From: Holosporales bacterium
GTDB lineage: Bacteria > Pseudomonadota > Alphaproteobacteria > BNTO01
DNA length: 9,411 nucleotides
Assembly: GCA_031273545.1 (NCBI GenBank)
Contig: JAISRQ010000143.1
Location: 1-9,411, forward strand
Reading direction: 5' to 3'
Shown one piece after another: positions 1-6,589 of the stretch (the stretch's first letter is position 1; each line of letters opens with the position of its first letter). Below the pieces are notes generated by a model. It did not search any database, was not told where the DNA came from, and worked only from the letters and a program-made list of their open reading frames with translations. Position numbers and translations under genes: made by a program.

Positions 1-34
1 AATTGATGCAGCAAAAAAATCTTTAGGTAAGTAA
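1..34 (+). CDS. rplT: 3' end of probable ribosomal protein L20 (partial)
   Basis: Only the last ten codons and a TAA stop (32-34) are present; they read I-D-A-A-K-K-S-L-G-K. A short basic, alanine/lysine-rich tail after an acidic residue fits the C-terminus of ribosomal protein L20, and the order rpmI-rplT-pheS is widespread in bacteria. The tail is too short to identify by sequence alone, so the assignment rests mainly on the position upstream of pheS. The 103-bp gap to pheS shows no obvious intrinsic terminator, so the two could be co-transcribed. Confidence 0.45.
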   Translation, partial: IDAAKKSLGK

Positions 35-137
35 CGTTTGTAAAATTTAAGGACTTGTGTTTGCCCTGCATTTTTGCGCGAACGCAGCTTATGTAGGAGG
101 CACTGCAAGTTCTAACGAATAACGTTGGGAGCACGTA

Positions 138-1211
138 ATGAGTGATGTATTAGATGGAACGACCTGGACTCAAGACTGGATCAAACAGATAAGTGAGGCC
201 AGCGACTCAAAGGAACTTGACAAGGTTCGCATAGCGTTGCTAGGCAAGAGCGGAATTCTCACTCAGGAGCTCAAAAAGCTTGGCTCGTTGTCTGTTGAAG
301 AGAGGCGTACTGTAGGTGCGAACCTTAACAACATTCGCGAGTCGTTTGAACGTTTGCTTAATGAAAAAAGCAGAAAAATAGACGAAGCAGAGCTAAATAA
401 ACGCCTACAGCAAGAATTTTTGGATGTAACTTTACCAACTCGCCCCAACACCCCGGGAAAGCGCCACCTGTTGACGCAGATATCCGAAGAGCTGTCGAGT
501 TATTTTTGCGCCCGGGGTTTTTGCGTAATGAGTGGCCCAGAAGTTGATACAGAGTTCAATTGCTTTGATGGCTTGAACATGCCCAAGCACCACCCTGCTC
601 GCCAGGAACAAGATACGCTGTATGTGAAGGATTGCGCCAACATGCTGTTGCGCGTCCATACGTCGACCATGCAGGTGCGCACATTCCTCTCTACCGGGGT
701 GCCTGTTCGGGGCATCTCCATTGGGTCCGTGTTTAGGAATGACGCCGTTGATGCGACTCATACGCCATTGTTTCACCAGATTGAAGGCTTCGTCGTTGAG
801 CCTGGGATTACTATGGCACACATGAAATATTGTTTGCTGGACCTGTTATCTTTTTTGTTTAAGGTGGACCTGTGTGCAATGGTTGCGCGTAATGAGCCAA
901 TCCCTGTGCGTTTTCGCCCAAGCTTCTTCCCGTTCACGGAACCGTCCTCAGAGGTGGATTGCTGTTGTTCTCGCAAGGATGGTGAACTAAAGCTTGACCT
1001 AGACGGAACGTGGATGGAGATCCTTGGATGCGGAATGATTCATCCAAATGTGTTTAAAAATTGCGGAATAGAGCATTTCGAGGATGGGACACCTGTTCAA
1101 GGGTTCGCGTTCGGAATCGGGATAGAGCGAATTGCCATGCTGAAGTATGGCGTGACAGACATTCGCCATGTTTATGAGGGTGATATGCGCTGGCTTCAAC
1201 ATTACGGATAA
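138..1211 (+). CDS. pheS: Phenylalanyl-tRNA synthetase alpha subunit
   Basis: PheS is the catalytic alpha subunit of the cytoplasmic (alpha-beta)2 enzyme that charges tRNA(Phe) with phenylalanine. The 357 residues match the usual family length. Residues 1 to about 100 are charged and helical, as expected for the N-terminal tRNA-binding coiled coil. The class II core follows: a motif 1 region with the block GPEVDTEFNCFDGLNMP-HHPAR, motif 2 around LLRVHTSTMQVR and GSVFRNDAVDATHTPLFHQ, and motif 3 near residues 321-345 with GFAFGIGIERIAML-YGVTDIR. The G-F-A-F-G at 322-326 keeps the alanine that lines the Phe pocket. The ATG at 138 is chosen because GGGAG lies 6 nt upstream (127-131). A small stem-loop (TGCG-CGAA-CGCA, 75-86) lies in the leader; I saw no Phe-rich leader peptide. 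Unusually, pheT does not follow. The protein looks intact. Confidence 0.97.
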   Translation: MSDVLDGTTWTQDWIKQISEASDSKELDKVRIALLGKSGILTQELKKLGSLSVEERRTVGANLNNIRESFERLLNEKSRKIDEAELNKRLQQEFLDVTLPTRPNTPGKRHLLTQISEELSSYFCARGFCVMSGPEVDTEFNCFDGLNMPKHHPARQEQDTLYVKDCANMLLRVHTSTMQVRTFLSTGVPVRGISIGSVFRNDAVDATHTPLFHQIEGFVVEPGITMAHMKYCLLDLLSFLFKVDLCAMVARNEPIPVRFRPSFFPFTEPSSEVDCCCSRKDGELKLDLDGTWMEILGCGMIHPNVFKNCGIEHFEDGTPVQGFAFGIGIERIAMLKYGVTDIRHVYEGDMRWLQHYG

Positions 1212-1246
1212 CTGCATCAAAAATAGGGAAATATGAATGATTGCCC

Positions 1247-1320
1247 AAAAAATCAAGCATGATGGAAGTATACGCAGGTATCAACACTGGCTGTGATCGC
1301 ATAAAAAATCAGGAATGATG
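1247..1320 (+). repeat. Diverged 18-bp direct repeat, 56 bp apart
   Basis: An A6-TCA-N-G-N-ATGATG unit occurs at 1247-1264 (AAAAAATCAAGCATGATG) and again at 1303-1320 (AAAAAATCAGGAATGATG), with two mismatches. The second copy runs into a tandem GAATGAT pair (1313-1326), and a further GAATGAT sits at 1235-1241. This suggests local duplication in non-coding DNA or repeated protein sites; function is unknown. Confidence 0.5.
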
Positions 1321-1477
1321 AATGATATTTTTTGTGGTATCTAACGAGGCTGTCATAAAAAAAATATCCAAATAAGACAAGAATGAAGTAAAAAAAAGAA
1401 AATACACATTGACGCTTTTTCATATGAATTAGCTTGATTTAACGATATAAAGACGGAGAATAAAACCACAAAATAGG

Positions 1478-1492
1478 GTGACTTATTGTCAC
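1478..1492. promoter_or_regulatory. Perfect dyad GTGAC-N5-GTCAC, possible regulator site
   Basis: GTGAC (1478-1482) and GTCAC (1488-1492) are exact inverted copies around TTATT. The half-sites resemble CRP/FNR-superfamily half-sites (TGTGA and TCACA), but the spacer is one base shorter than the classical N6 form. It lies about 170 bp upstream of the mucR -35, too far for a simple activator site. As RNA it would make only a 5-bp stem. Confidence 0.3.
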
Positions 1493-1524
1493 AGACGTCA
1501 AGCATTCTCTTAGGTAACGAGTGA

Positions 1525-1552
1525 ATGTATTAAATTTGGATGTATTGAATTT
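1525..1552 (+). repeat. 13-bp near-perfect direct repeat upstream of mucR
   Basis: ATGTATTAAATTT (1525-1537) is repeated 2 bp later as ATGTATTGAATTT (1540-1552), with a single mismatch and a 15-bp period. The units are AT-rich with several T-A steps. MucR/Ros proteins are known to bind AT-rich DNA with TpA steps and to control their own genes, so this is a candidate MucR-binding patch about 110-135 bp upstream of the promoter. That role is inferred. Confidence 0.5.
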
Positions 1553-1661
1553 TTATTACGAGTAAATAATTTTTTCTCATAAAACGCAACGTATTTTCGA
1601 TTAATTATAAATTTGTAACTACGATAGTATGAAACGAATAGAGCTGAACAAAAAATATTTG

Positions 1662-1690
1662 TTGCATTTCGGGTCTAAAGGTTCTATATA
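1662..1690 (+). promoter_or_regulatory. Sigma70-type promoter for mucR
   Basis: TTGCAT (1662-1667) and TATATA (1685-1690) are separated by exactly 17 bp. Transcription would start near 1697, giving a leader of roughly 27 nt before the mucR ATG. It is the best promoter match in the spacer. The same -35 hexamer, TTGCAT, recurs in the promoter of the secreted-protein gene at 6459-6487. Confidence 0.6.
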
Positions 1691-1703
1691 TTCATTATGA
1701 ATA
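1689..1703. promoter_or_regulatory. 15-bp palindrome over the mucR -10 edge and start site
   Basis: TATTCATTATGAATA is a perfect inverted repeat with 7-bp arms around a central T (1696). It covers the last two bases of the -10 hexamer and the predicted transcription start, the classic location of a repressor operator. Autorepression by MucR is known in rhizobia and makes it an obvious candidate, although MucR sites are usually less symmetric. A different dimeric repressor is possible. Confidence 0.45.
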
Positions 1704-1724
1704 CTTTAAATTTCGGTAAAAAAA

Positions 1725-2189
1725 ATGACGGACAATATTAATCTTACAAAGAAGGAATTAATCGAGCTATCAACCACGTTGACGGCTGCGTACTTGAAAG
1801 CAAATAATGTGCAAATATCAGAGGTTAGCTCTATCCTCCATTCGTTCTTTCAAGTGTTGAGCGAGCTGAACAAGTCCTCCGCAGTAGCAAAGGGGCGCCT
1901 TCCAGTTGCGCCAGCTGTGCCAATTGAGGATTCAGTCCACGAAGACTACATAGTGTGTCTTGAGGATGGCAAGAAGCTTCAGATGTTGAAGCGACACCTG
2001 AGCACGGTGTATAAGATGACGCTGGAAGAATATAAAGAGCGCTGGAACCTTGGGCCTGATTACCCTGTGGTTTCGCCAAGTTATGCGCGCCGTCGCAGTG
2101 GAATAGCAAGAAGTACAGGACTGGGACGCACAGGTAGACGAAGAATGAAAATTGTAGAAGGAACGTCTGGATCTGCCGTATTAGCATAA
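1725..2189 (+). CDS. mucR: MucR/Ros-family transcriptional regulator
   Basis: This 154-aa protein belongs to the MucR/Ros family, DNA-binding proteins that act as global, H-NS-like regulators of surface polysaccharide, virulence and cell-cycle genes in Alphaproteobacteria. Residues 8-48 form the N-terminal oligomerisation segment. The zinc-finger-like core spans about 75-133: YIVCLEDGKK-LKRHL, then MT-EEY-RW, DYPVV-P-YA, ending in GLG. Of the four Ros zinc ligands, C78 and H91 remain, while the second cysteine is D81 and the last histidine is Y96. The fold may therefore be zinc-independent, as shown for some Mesorhizobium homologues. The C-terminal tail is Arg/Lys-rich (R135-K142), probably extra DNA contact. 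The ATG at 1725 has no clear Shine-Dalgarno, only an A-rich stretch. The gene stands alone under its own promoter with a possible operator. Confidence 0.93.
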   Translation: MTDNINLTKKELIELSTTLTAAYLKANNVQISEVSSILHSFFQVLSELNKSSAVAKGRLPVAPAVPIEDSVHEDYIVCLEDGKKLQMLKRHLSTVYKMTLEEYKERWNLGPDYPVVSPSYARRRSGIARSTGLGRTGRRRMKIVEGTSGSAVLA

Positions 2190-2256
2190 TGCTCGCGCTA
2201 GGTTAGGGGGGAGGAATGTGAGGTGGCTCTGTCCCTTTCCTGATACGTGTTTATGC

Positions 2257-2285
2257 TTGCGTTTGTATTAAGTTCGGGTTAAATT
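2257..2285 (+). promoter_or_regulatory. Possible promoter for miaB-ftsK
   Basis: TTGCGT (2257-2262) and TAAATT (2280-2285) are 17 bp apart, in the 164-bp gap between mucR and miaB. The -35 matches consensus at 3 of 6 positions and the -10 at 4 of 6, so this is a weak candidate. The start site would be near 2292, about 60 nt before the miaB ATG. Read-through from mucR is an alternative, since no good terminator was seen. Confidence 0.33.
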
Positions 2286-2353
2286 TGTTTTTCGTCTATT
2301 GGCTGTTTCCTTTTTGTAAACTTTCTATATGGGATGAGTGGGGTGTGACTGTT

Positions 2354-3772
2354 ATGGAAGGACTTCGTTTTTATATAAAAACGTACGGCTGTCAGATGAA
2401 CGTGTACGATTCGGATAAAATATCGCTCTTGCTGACCCAGAATGGCTTTGTGTGCACCCAAGTTTTAGATGATGCGGATATAGTTATATTAAATACTTGC
2501 CACATAAGAGAGAAAGCAAAGCACAAAATTTATACTGAGCTCGGATATTTGCGAATCCGAAAGGAGGCACGGACGGCCAGTGGCAAGTACTTGCTCATCG
2601 CCGTGGGCGGTTGCGTTGCGCAGGCTGAAGGAAGAAGGCTGACGGAAGCCGCTCCCTTCGTTGACATAGTGTTTGGCACACAAACGTACCACCTTTTGCC
2701 AGACATGATAGAGGCCGCTTTGGATAATCGAGGCGGGGAATATGTTCGATCTGGTGAATTAGATAACGATCTTCTGGAGTATCCGCGAAGTCGTGCCGCA
2801 GTCAAAGCGTCCCCCAGGTTAGTAAACATCAGTTTGTCTGATGAAGATAAATTTCAGTTTTTGCCGAATTCTACTTCGTCCAACGGGGCTGCATTTTTGG
2901 CGATTCAAGAAGGATGTAATAAGTTTTGTACATATTGTGTTGTCCCATATACTCGTGGACGTGAAATATCAAGGGATGCACCGTCCATTTTGCATGAAGC
3001 GCAACTGATGGCTAAAAGCGGGGTCAGGGAAATAACGCTGCTTGGTCAAAACGTTAACGCATACAATTGGAAGGATAGCGAAAGTGCCTGGTCTTTTGCG
3101 TCGCTGGTTCGAAAGGTTTGCGAAATAGACGGGATTCAGCGCGTGTTTTACACATCGTCGCACCCTGTTGACGTAACGCTGGATGCAATAAAAGCGCATG
3201 CAGAACTCCCGCAGTTGATGCCGTTTTGGCATTTGCCTGTTCAATCGGGAAGCACACGAGTTCTGGGTGCGATGAATAGACATTATTCAGCAGATGATTA
3301 TAAACGGATGATAGATACGATCAGACAATATAACCCAAATATAGCGATGTGTTCAGATTTCATAGTTGGATTTCCTGATGAGACGGAGGAAGACTTTGAG
3401 CAAACATTAGACCTTGTGCGCTATGTAAACTACGCTCAGGCTTTCTCGTTCAAATACAGTCCGCGCCCGAATACCGTTGCCGCAGGGATGTCGAATCAGA
3501 TAGACGAAGAAATCAAATCAGAAAGACTTCAACGGCTACAAGACTTATTAAGACAGCAACAAACCCAATTCAACAAACAGTGCGTAGGAACCACTCTTTC
3601 CGTGATGTTTCAAAAATATGGAAAAGAGCCTAACCAAATACTTGGCAAATCACAGTTTATGCAATCAGTAGTGGTGCATACGACTTCTCCGGATCAGTAC
3701 TTTAACTTAATTCGGGATGTCAAAATCACAGGAGCAACACTGAGTAGCCTAGAAGGTGAGATTATTTCTTGA
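2354..3772 (+). CDS. miaB: tRNA-2-methylthio-N6-dimethylallyladenosine synthase
   Basis: MiaB is a radical-SAM methylthiotransferase that converts i6A37 to ms2i6A37 in tRNAs reading codons that begin with U, using two [4Fe-4S] clusters. The N-terminal methylthiotransferase domain carries the three auxiliary-cluster cysteines C13 (in TYGCQMN), C49 (in LNTCHIREKA) and C87 (in VGGCVAQ). The radical-SAM domain has C188-x3-C192-x2-C195 (EGCNKFCTYC), then VVPYTRGRE and GQNVNAY. A TRAM RNA-binding domain occupies roughly 405-470. At 472 aa it matches the E. coli enzyme. The frame is open up to 2285, but those extra residues are hydrophobic and not family-like, so the ATG at 2354, just before the E-G-L-R-F-Y-I-K-T-Y-G-C motif, is preferred. 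A GTG at 2345 is also possible. ftsK starts 7 bp downstream, suggesting co-transcription. Confidence 0.97.
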   Translation: MEGLRFYIKTYGCQMNVYDSDKISLLLTQNGFVCTQVLDDADIVILNTCHIREKAKHKIYTELGYLRIRKEARTASGKYLLIAVGGCVAQAEGRRLTEAAPFVDIVFGTQTYHLLPDMIEAALDNRGGEYVRSGELDNDLLEYPRSRAAVKASPRLVNISLSDEDKFQFLPNSTSSNGAAFLAIQEGCNKFCTYCVVPYTRGREISRDAPSILHEAQLMAKSGVREITLLGQNVNAYNWKDSESAWSFASLVRKVCEIDGIQRVFYTSSHPVDVTLDAIKAHAELPQLMPFWHLPVQSGSTRVLGAMNRHYSADDYKRMIDTIRQYNPNIAMCSDFIVGFPDETEEDFEQTLDLVRYVNYAQAFSFKYSPRPNTVAAGMSNQIDEEIKSERLQRLQDLLRQQQTQFNKQCVGTTLSVMFQKYGKEPNQILGKSQFMQSVVVHTTSPDQYFNLIRDVKITGATLSSLEGEIIS

Positions 3773-3779
3773 AGAGATT

Positions 3780-6029
3780 ATGTCGCGCAAAATCCCCATT
3801 TTCCCCCCAGACCTTATCCGCCTAGTAGAAATGCGAGCCCGCGAACTTTGGGGAAGTGCCATCGTTTTGTTTGGCGTGTTGTGTTTATATTCGCTGTGGA
3901 GTTACTCGCCTTCAAATGAATCTTTAAACGCTGTTACAATGGTGCCTCCTGCGTATGCAATACAACGCATAAACGCAATAATTGCGGACCTGCTAAAGCA
4001 AACATTTGGCGAAGTCTCTTGTGTGCTAGCTATATCGTTCATCATCCTCGGCATAAAAACCGCACAGCGCAATATGCTTACGCTAAGCAGGCTCGCATGG
4101 CTATTGACCGCCACGTCGTTGTTTTGCATCTCTATTCAAAGTTGCTTCTTTCAACAGGTAACGTCGGTTGCGCTTATAAAACCGATCCCTGCAGGGGGCG
4201 TAATTGGCTTACTCCTTTGTAGAAAAATACTCGCTACGTTAAGTGAATACCAGCTCACAAAAATATTCATCCCCTGTATGCTTGCCATTTTTCTTTGTGG
4301 ATTGTTTTTATGGAAGCATGCTGTAAATATAACATTTCGTTCAATTTATTCGTACACTCGAAAAATCATAATAGAGACCCAAAAACTTGCGCACATTATC
4401 CTTAACCAAAAAAGGAGAAGCGTCCGCGTTCCCTCTTCGCCCTTTCAGCCTGCCGAAGAGATCGACCCTCGTCTGAGCGTTGAAACTCCAGCATCTGTAG
4501 CGCAAGCAAGCGTCCCATCACCACGCCCCAAAAAATCAAATGGCTACATGCTTCCGTCAATCGCCTTGCTGAGCAATATTCCTGAAGACGCCAACGCTCC
4601 CGGGCACCTAAGCAAGGAAAAACTAAACGAACAAGCCAACAAGTTGCTCTCTGTGTTAGTTGAATTCGGAATCAGTGGTGACATCATAGAAGTCCAGCCC
4701 GGTCCAGTCGTAACAATGTACGAATTTCGCCCCGCTGCAGGAATCAAAACTTCGCGCATAATCAGCTTGGCCGACGACATTGCCCGCTCCATGAGCGCGC
4801 TCTCCACGCGAATCGCCAACATTCCTGGTAAAAACGCAATTGGCATCGAACTTCCAAACGAGAAGCGGCAATCCGTATATTTGCGTTCACTTCTTAACCA
4901 CACTGCCTATAAACAGTCCACGTGTAGCCTCCCCTTGATCCTTGGAAAAAACATATCCGGAGGCCCAATAATTGCGGACTTAGCGAAAATGCCCCACCTA
5001 CTTGTTGCAGGAACAACTGGCTCAGGAAAATCTGTGTCCATTAACACGATGATACTATCCTTGCTGTATAGATTCCCCCCAGAAGAATGCCGGTTCATAA
5101 TGGTTGACCCAAAAATGCTTGAGCTTTTCGTTTACAACGACATTCCGCACCTTTTGACGCCAGTAGTCACAGAACCTAAAAAAGCCATTTATGCATTAAA
5201 ATGGGCCGTTCGAGAAATGGAATCTCGCTACAAAGCGATGTCTTTGCTAGGAGTACGAAATATTGACGGATTTAACCAGAAAATCAGCGAAAACAACCAA
5301 AAAGGCGACGTTTTCATGCGCAGAGTCCAAACGGGGTTTGATCAAGAAACCGGCAAGCCCGTCTTTGAAGACCAGCCCCTTTACTACAAAGCGTTCCCAT
5401 ACATCGTTGTAGTCGTGGACGAAATGGCAGACCTAATGTTGGTCGCAGGCAAGGAGATAGAAATCGCAGTACAGCGCCTAGCTCAAATGGCGCGCGCAGC
5501 AGGAATTCACTTGATTATGGCGACACAACGTCCATCCGTTGACGTTATTACAGGAACGATCAAGGCCAACTTTCCTACTCGCATAAGTTTTCAAGTCACG
5601 TCAAAAATTGATAGCCGAACGATTCTGGGCGAACAGGGAGCGGAACAATTATTGGGCCACGGAGATATGCTCTATATGAGTGGCGGCGGGCGAATCCAAC
5701 GCGTTCACGGGCCATTTGCCTCAGACACAGACGTTGAAGCGGTCACCACATATTTGAAGTCTCAAGGGGAACCAGATTATGTGGACGGCGTAACAGACGA
5801 AGTCGAAGACGGAGGGGGCGCGCTGTCAAGTGATGGCGGGCACGGACAGGATGATCTGTTCAATGGTGCGGTAGAATTGATTCGCCGGGAAGGACGCGTC
5901 TCCATTAGTTACATTCAGCGCAATTTTCAAATCGGCTATAACAAGGCCGCAAAATTGGTTGAACAAATGGAAAAGGAAGGAATCGTTTCCCCGCCAGATC
6001 GCACAGGGAAACGAGAGATTTTATCCTAG
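3780..6029 (+). CDS. ftsK: DNA translocase FtsK
   Basis: FtsK is the septum-anchored hexameric motor that pumps DNA and activates XerCD recombination at dif during chromosome segregation. The 749-aa protein has four membrane segments (about 24-42, 76-92, 104-120 and 162-178, with a P-A-G-G motif near 137-140). A short basic/Pro-Ser linker (about 200-265) follows, then the alpha domain (about 280-375). The RecA-like beta domain has Walker A GTTGSGKS at 411-418 and Walker B VVVVDEMADL with D547-E548. A Gly/Asp-rich spacer (about 660-690) leads to the gamma winged helix (about 693-749, ending with the conserved RTGKREI block), which reads KOPS and contacts XerD. The ATG at 3780 is preferred, with GAAGAG just upstream; a GTG at 3756 would overlap miaB. 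The linker is short compared with E. coli FtsK, as in many Alphaproteobacteria. It ends 2 bp from a convergent gene, and a 12-bp palindrome (6028-6039) spans both stop codons. Confidence 0.97.
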   Translation: MSRKIPIFPPDLIRLVEMRARELWGSAIVLFGVLCLYSLWSYSPSNESLNAVTMVPPAYAIQRINAIIADLLKQTFGEVSCVLAISFIILGIKTAQRNMLTLSRLAWLLTATSLFCISIQSCFFQQVTSVALIKPIPAGGVIGLLLCRKILATLSEYQLTKIFIPCMLAIFLCGLFLWKHAVNITFRSIYSYTRKIIIETQKLAHIILNQKRRSVRVPSSPFQPAEEIDPRLSVETPASVAQASVPSPRPKKSNGYMLPSIALLSNIPEDANAPGHLSKEKLNEQANKLLSVLVEFGISGDIIEVQPGPVVTMYEFRPAAGIKTSRIISLADDIARSMSALSTRIANIPGKNAIGIELPNEKRQSVYLRSLLNHTAYKQSTCSLPLILGKNISGGPIIADLAKMPHLLVAGTTGSGKSVSINTMILSLLYRFPPEECRFIMVDPKMLELFVYNDIPHLLTPVVTEPKKAIYALKWAVREMESRYKAMSLLGVRNIDGFNQKISENNQKGDVFMRRVQTGFDQETGKPVFEDQPLYYKAFPYIVVVVDEMADLMLVAGKEIEIAVQRLAQMARAAGIHLIMATQRPSVDVITGTIKANFPTRISFQVTSKIDSRTILGEQGAEQLLGHGDMLYMSGGGRIQRVHGPFASDTDVEAVTTYLKSQGEPDYVDGVTDEVEDGGGALSSDGGHGQDDLFNGAVELIRREGRVSISYIQRNFQIGYNKAAKLVEQMEKEGIVSPPDRTGKREILS

Positions 6030-6031
6030 AG

Positions 6032-6430
6032 TTAACTCTCACTACTAAGATCAGAGTCGTCAGAAAAATGATCTGTACAATCTGCACGACCATCGCTAGT
6101 CTCAGACGAAGGTTCACGAAGAAAAAGCGGACGCTCATCCTCCCACGTATTTACCCCATAACGTTCGAACATGATGGACTCATCAATTATATTCTGCTCA
6201 AGAATTCCCTTAGCAAACGAACCATCACATTCACCACCAAAAAATGAACTGAACCCCGTAGCCGTTGCTATCTCTAAATCCATCATCTGCGTACGGGCTT
6301 GTTCTTCTGGCGAACTATATTGCGGATATGCACAACAAACTTGCGTAAGATTCGAACAATGCGACGAAACAGAGGCAAAAAATACTGAAGCGGAAGCGAA
6401 AATTATTTTATAAACTACATTCATATACAT
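6032..6430 (-). CDS. Unknown small secreted acidic protein
   Basis: I do not recognise this 132-aa protein. It starts with a good Sec signal peptide: K8, then a hydrophobic run 9-21, with cleavage likely around 19-24. No lipobox is present (S-S-H-C25 does not fit). The mature part has five cysteines (25, 32, 33, 68, 118), an E-E-Q-A-R-rich helix around 41-57, a Gly/Phe stretch (59-72), and a strongly acidic Ser/Asp/Glu tail (about 106-132). This suggests an exported protein with possible disulphides that is not membrane-bound. Either M1 (6430) or M3 could start; neither has a strong Shine-Dalgarno. Reality is supported by the signal peptide and a well-placed promoter at 6459-6487. The opposite strand also has an 80-codon open frame here, but with no such features. 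It converges tail to tail with ftsK. Confidence 0.6.
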   Translation of the reverse strand: MYMNVVYKIIFASASVFFASVSSHCSNLTQVCCAYPQYSSPEEQARTQMMDLEIATATGFSSFFGGECDGSFAKGILEQNIIDESIMFERYGVNTWEDERPLFLREPSSETSDGRADCTDHFSDDSDLSSES

Positions 6431-6458
6431 ACTCTAAGTAAAACTACTACATGACGTA

Positions 6459-6487
6459 ATAGTAAGCAACCTTAAAAGAAAATGCAA
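6459..6487 (-). promoter_or_regulatory. Promoter of the small secreted protein gene
   Basis: Read on the minus strand, TTGCAT (6487-6482) and TACTAT (6464-6459) are 17 bp apart. The -10 differs from TATAAT at two positions. The start site would be near 6452, about 22 nt before the ATG at 6430. The -35 hexamer is identical to that of the mucR promoter. Confidence 0.55.
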
Positions 6488-6496
6488 TCCTAAAAA

Positions 6497-6524
6497 ATGA
6501 GAATTTTAAAAAAAATATGAGAAT
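6497..6524 (-). promoter_or_regulatory. Phased 8-bp direct repeats upstream of the -35
   Basis: On the minus strand ATTCTCAT occurs twice (6524-6517 and 6504-6497), start to start 20 bp, about two helical turns. The nearer copy lies 9 bp upstream of the -35 hexamer TTGCAT. Same-face direct repeats at this distance are typical of tandem activator sites such as those of OmpR/PhoB-type response regulators. The regulator is unknown and the role is inferred from geometry alone. Both copies are followed by T-runs, so an AT-rich coincidence is possible. Confidence 0.4.
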
Positions 6525-6527
6525 CAT
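6508..6527 (-). terminator. Weak possible terminator of the DUF4139 gene
   Basis: On the minus strand a small hairpin ATGA-TTC-TCAT (6527-6517) is followed at once by an A and eight T residues (6515-6508). The 4-bp stem is very weak and one arm overlaps the direct repeat described here, so this is only a candidate. No better terminator was seen between 6431 and 6589. Confidence 0.25.
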
Positions 6528-6589
6528 TTACTACTAATTGTTAACAAGAGCATTATCAATTTATAGCGACATTGCATATTTACAACAAC

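Larger units (their letters stand above)
1212..1661. other. AT-rich intergenic spacer without a recognisable gene
   Basis: The 513 bp between pheS and mucR are strongly AT-rich and hold no convincing reading frame and no trace of pheT. Besides the elements listed separately, a 10-bp inverted repeat (GATATTTTTT at 1324-1333 and its complement at 1359-1368) has a 25-nt loop. A weak possible pheS terminator is A6-TCA (1303-1311) pairing with TGA-TA-T6 (1323-1333). Nothing GC-rich enough for a strong intrinsic terminator was found. The length and AT content would suit a regulatory or xenogeneic-silencer-bound region upstream of mucR. Confidence 0.6.

Noticed and set aside
2285..2353. An upstream ATG start giving miaB 23 extra residues.
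   Set aside because: The extra residues are hydrophobic and unlike the family, and the candidate promoter -10 overlaps this ATG. The start at 2354 gives the usual length.
6028..6039. The 12-bp palindrome AGAGTTAACTCT over both convergent stop codons as a bidirectional terminator.
   Set aside because: It has no loop and no U-tract on either strand, so it cannot act as a standard intrinsic terminator.
6171..6413. An 80-codon plus-strand frame opposite the small secreted protein.
   Set aside because: It has no signal peptide or domain, whereas the minus frame has a signal peptide and a well-placed promoter.
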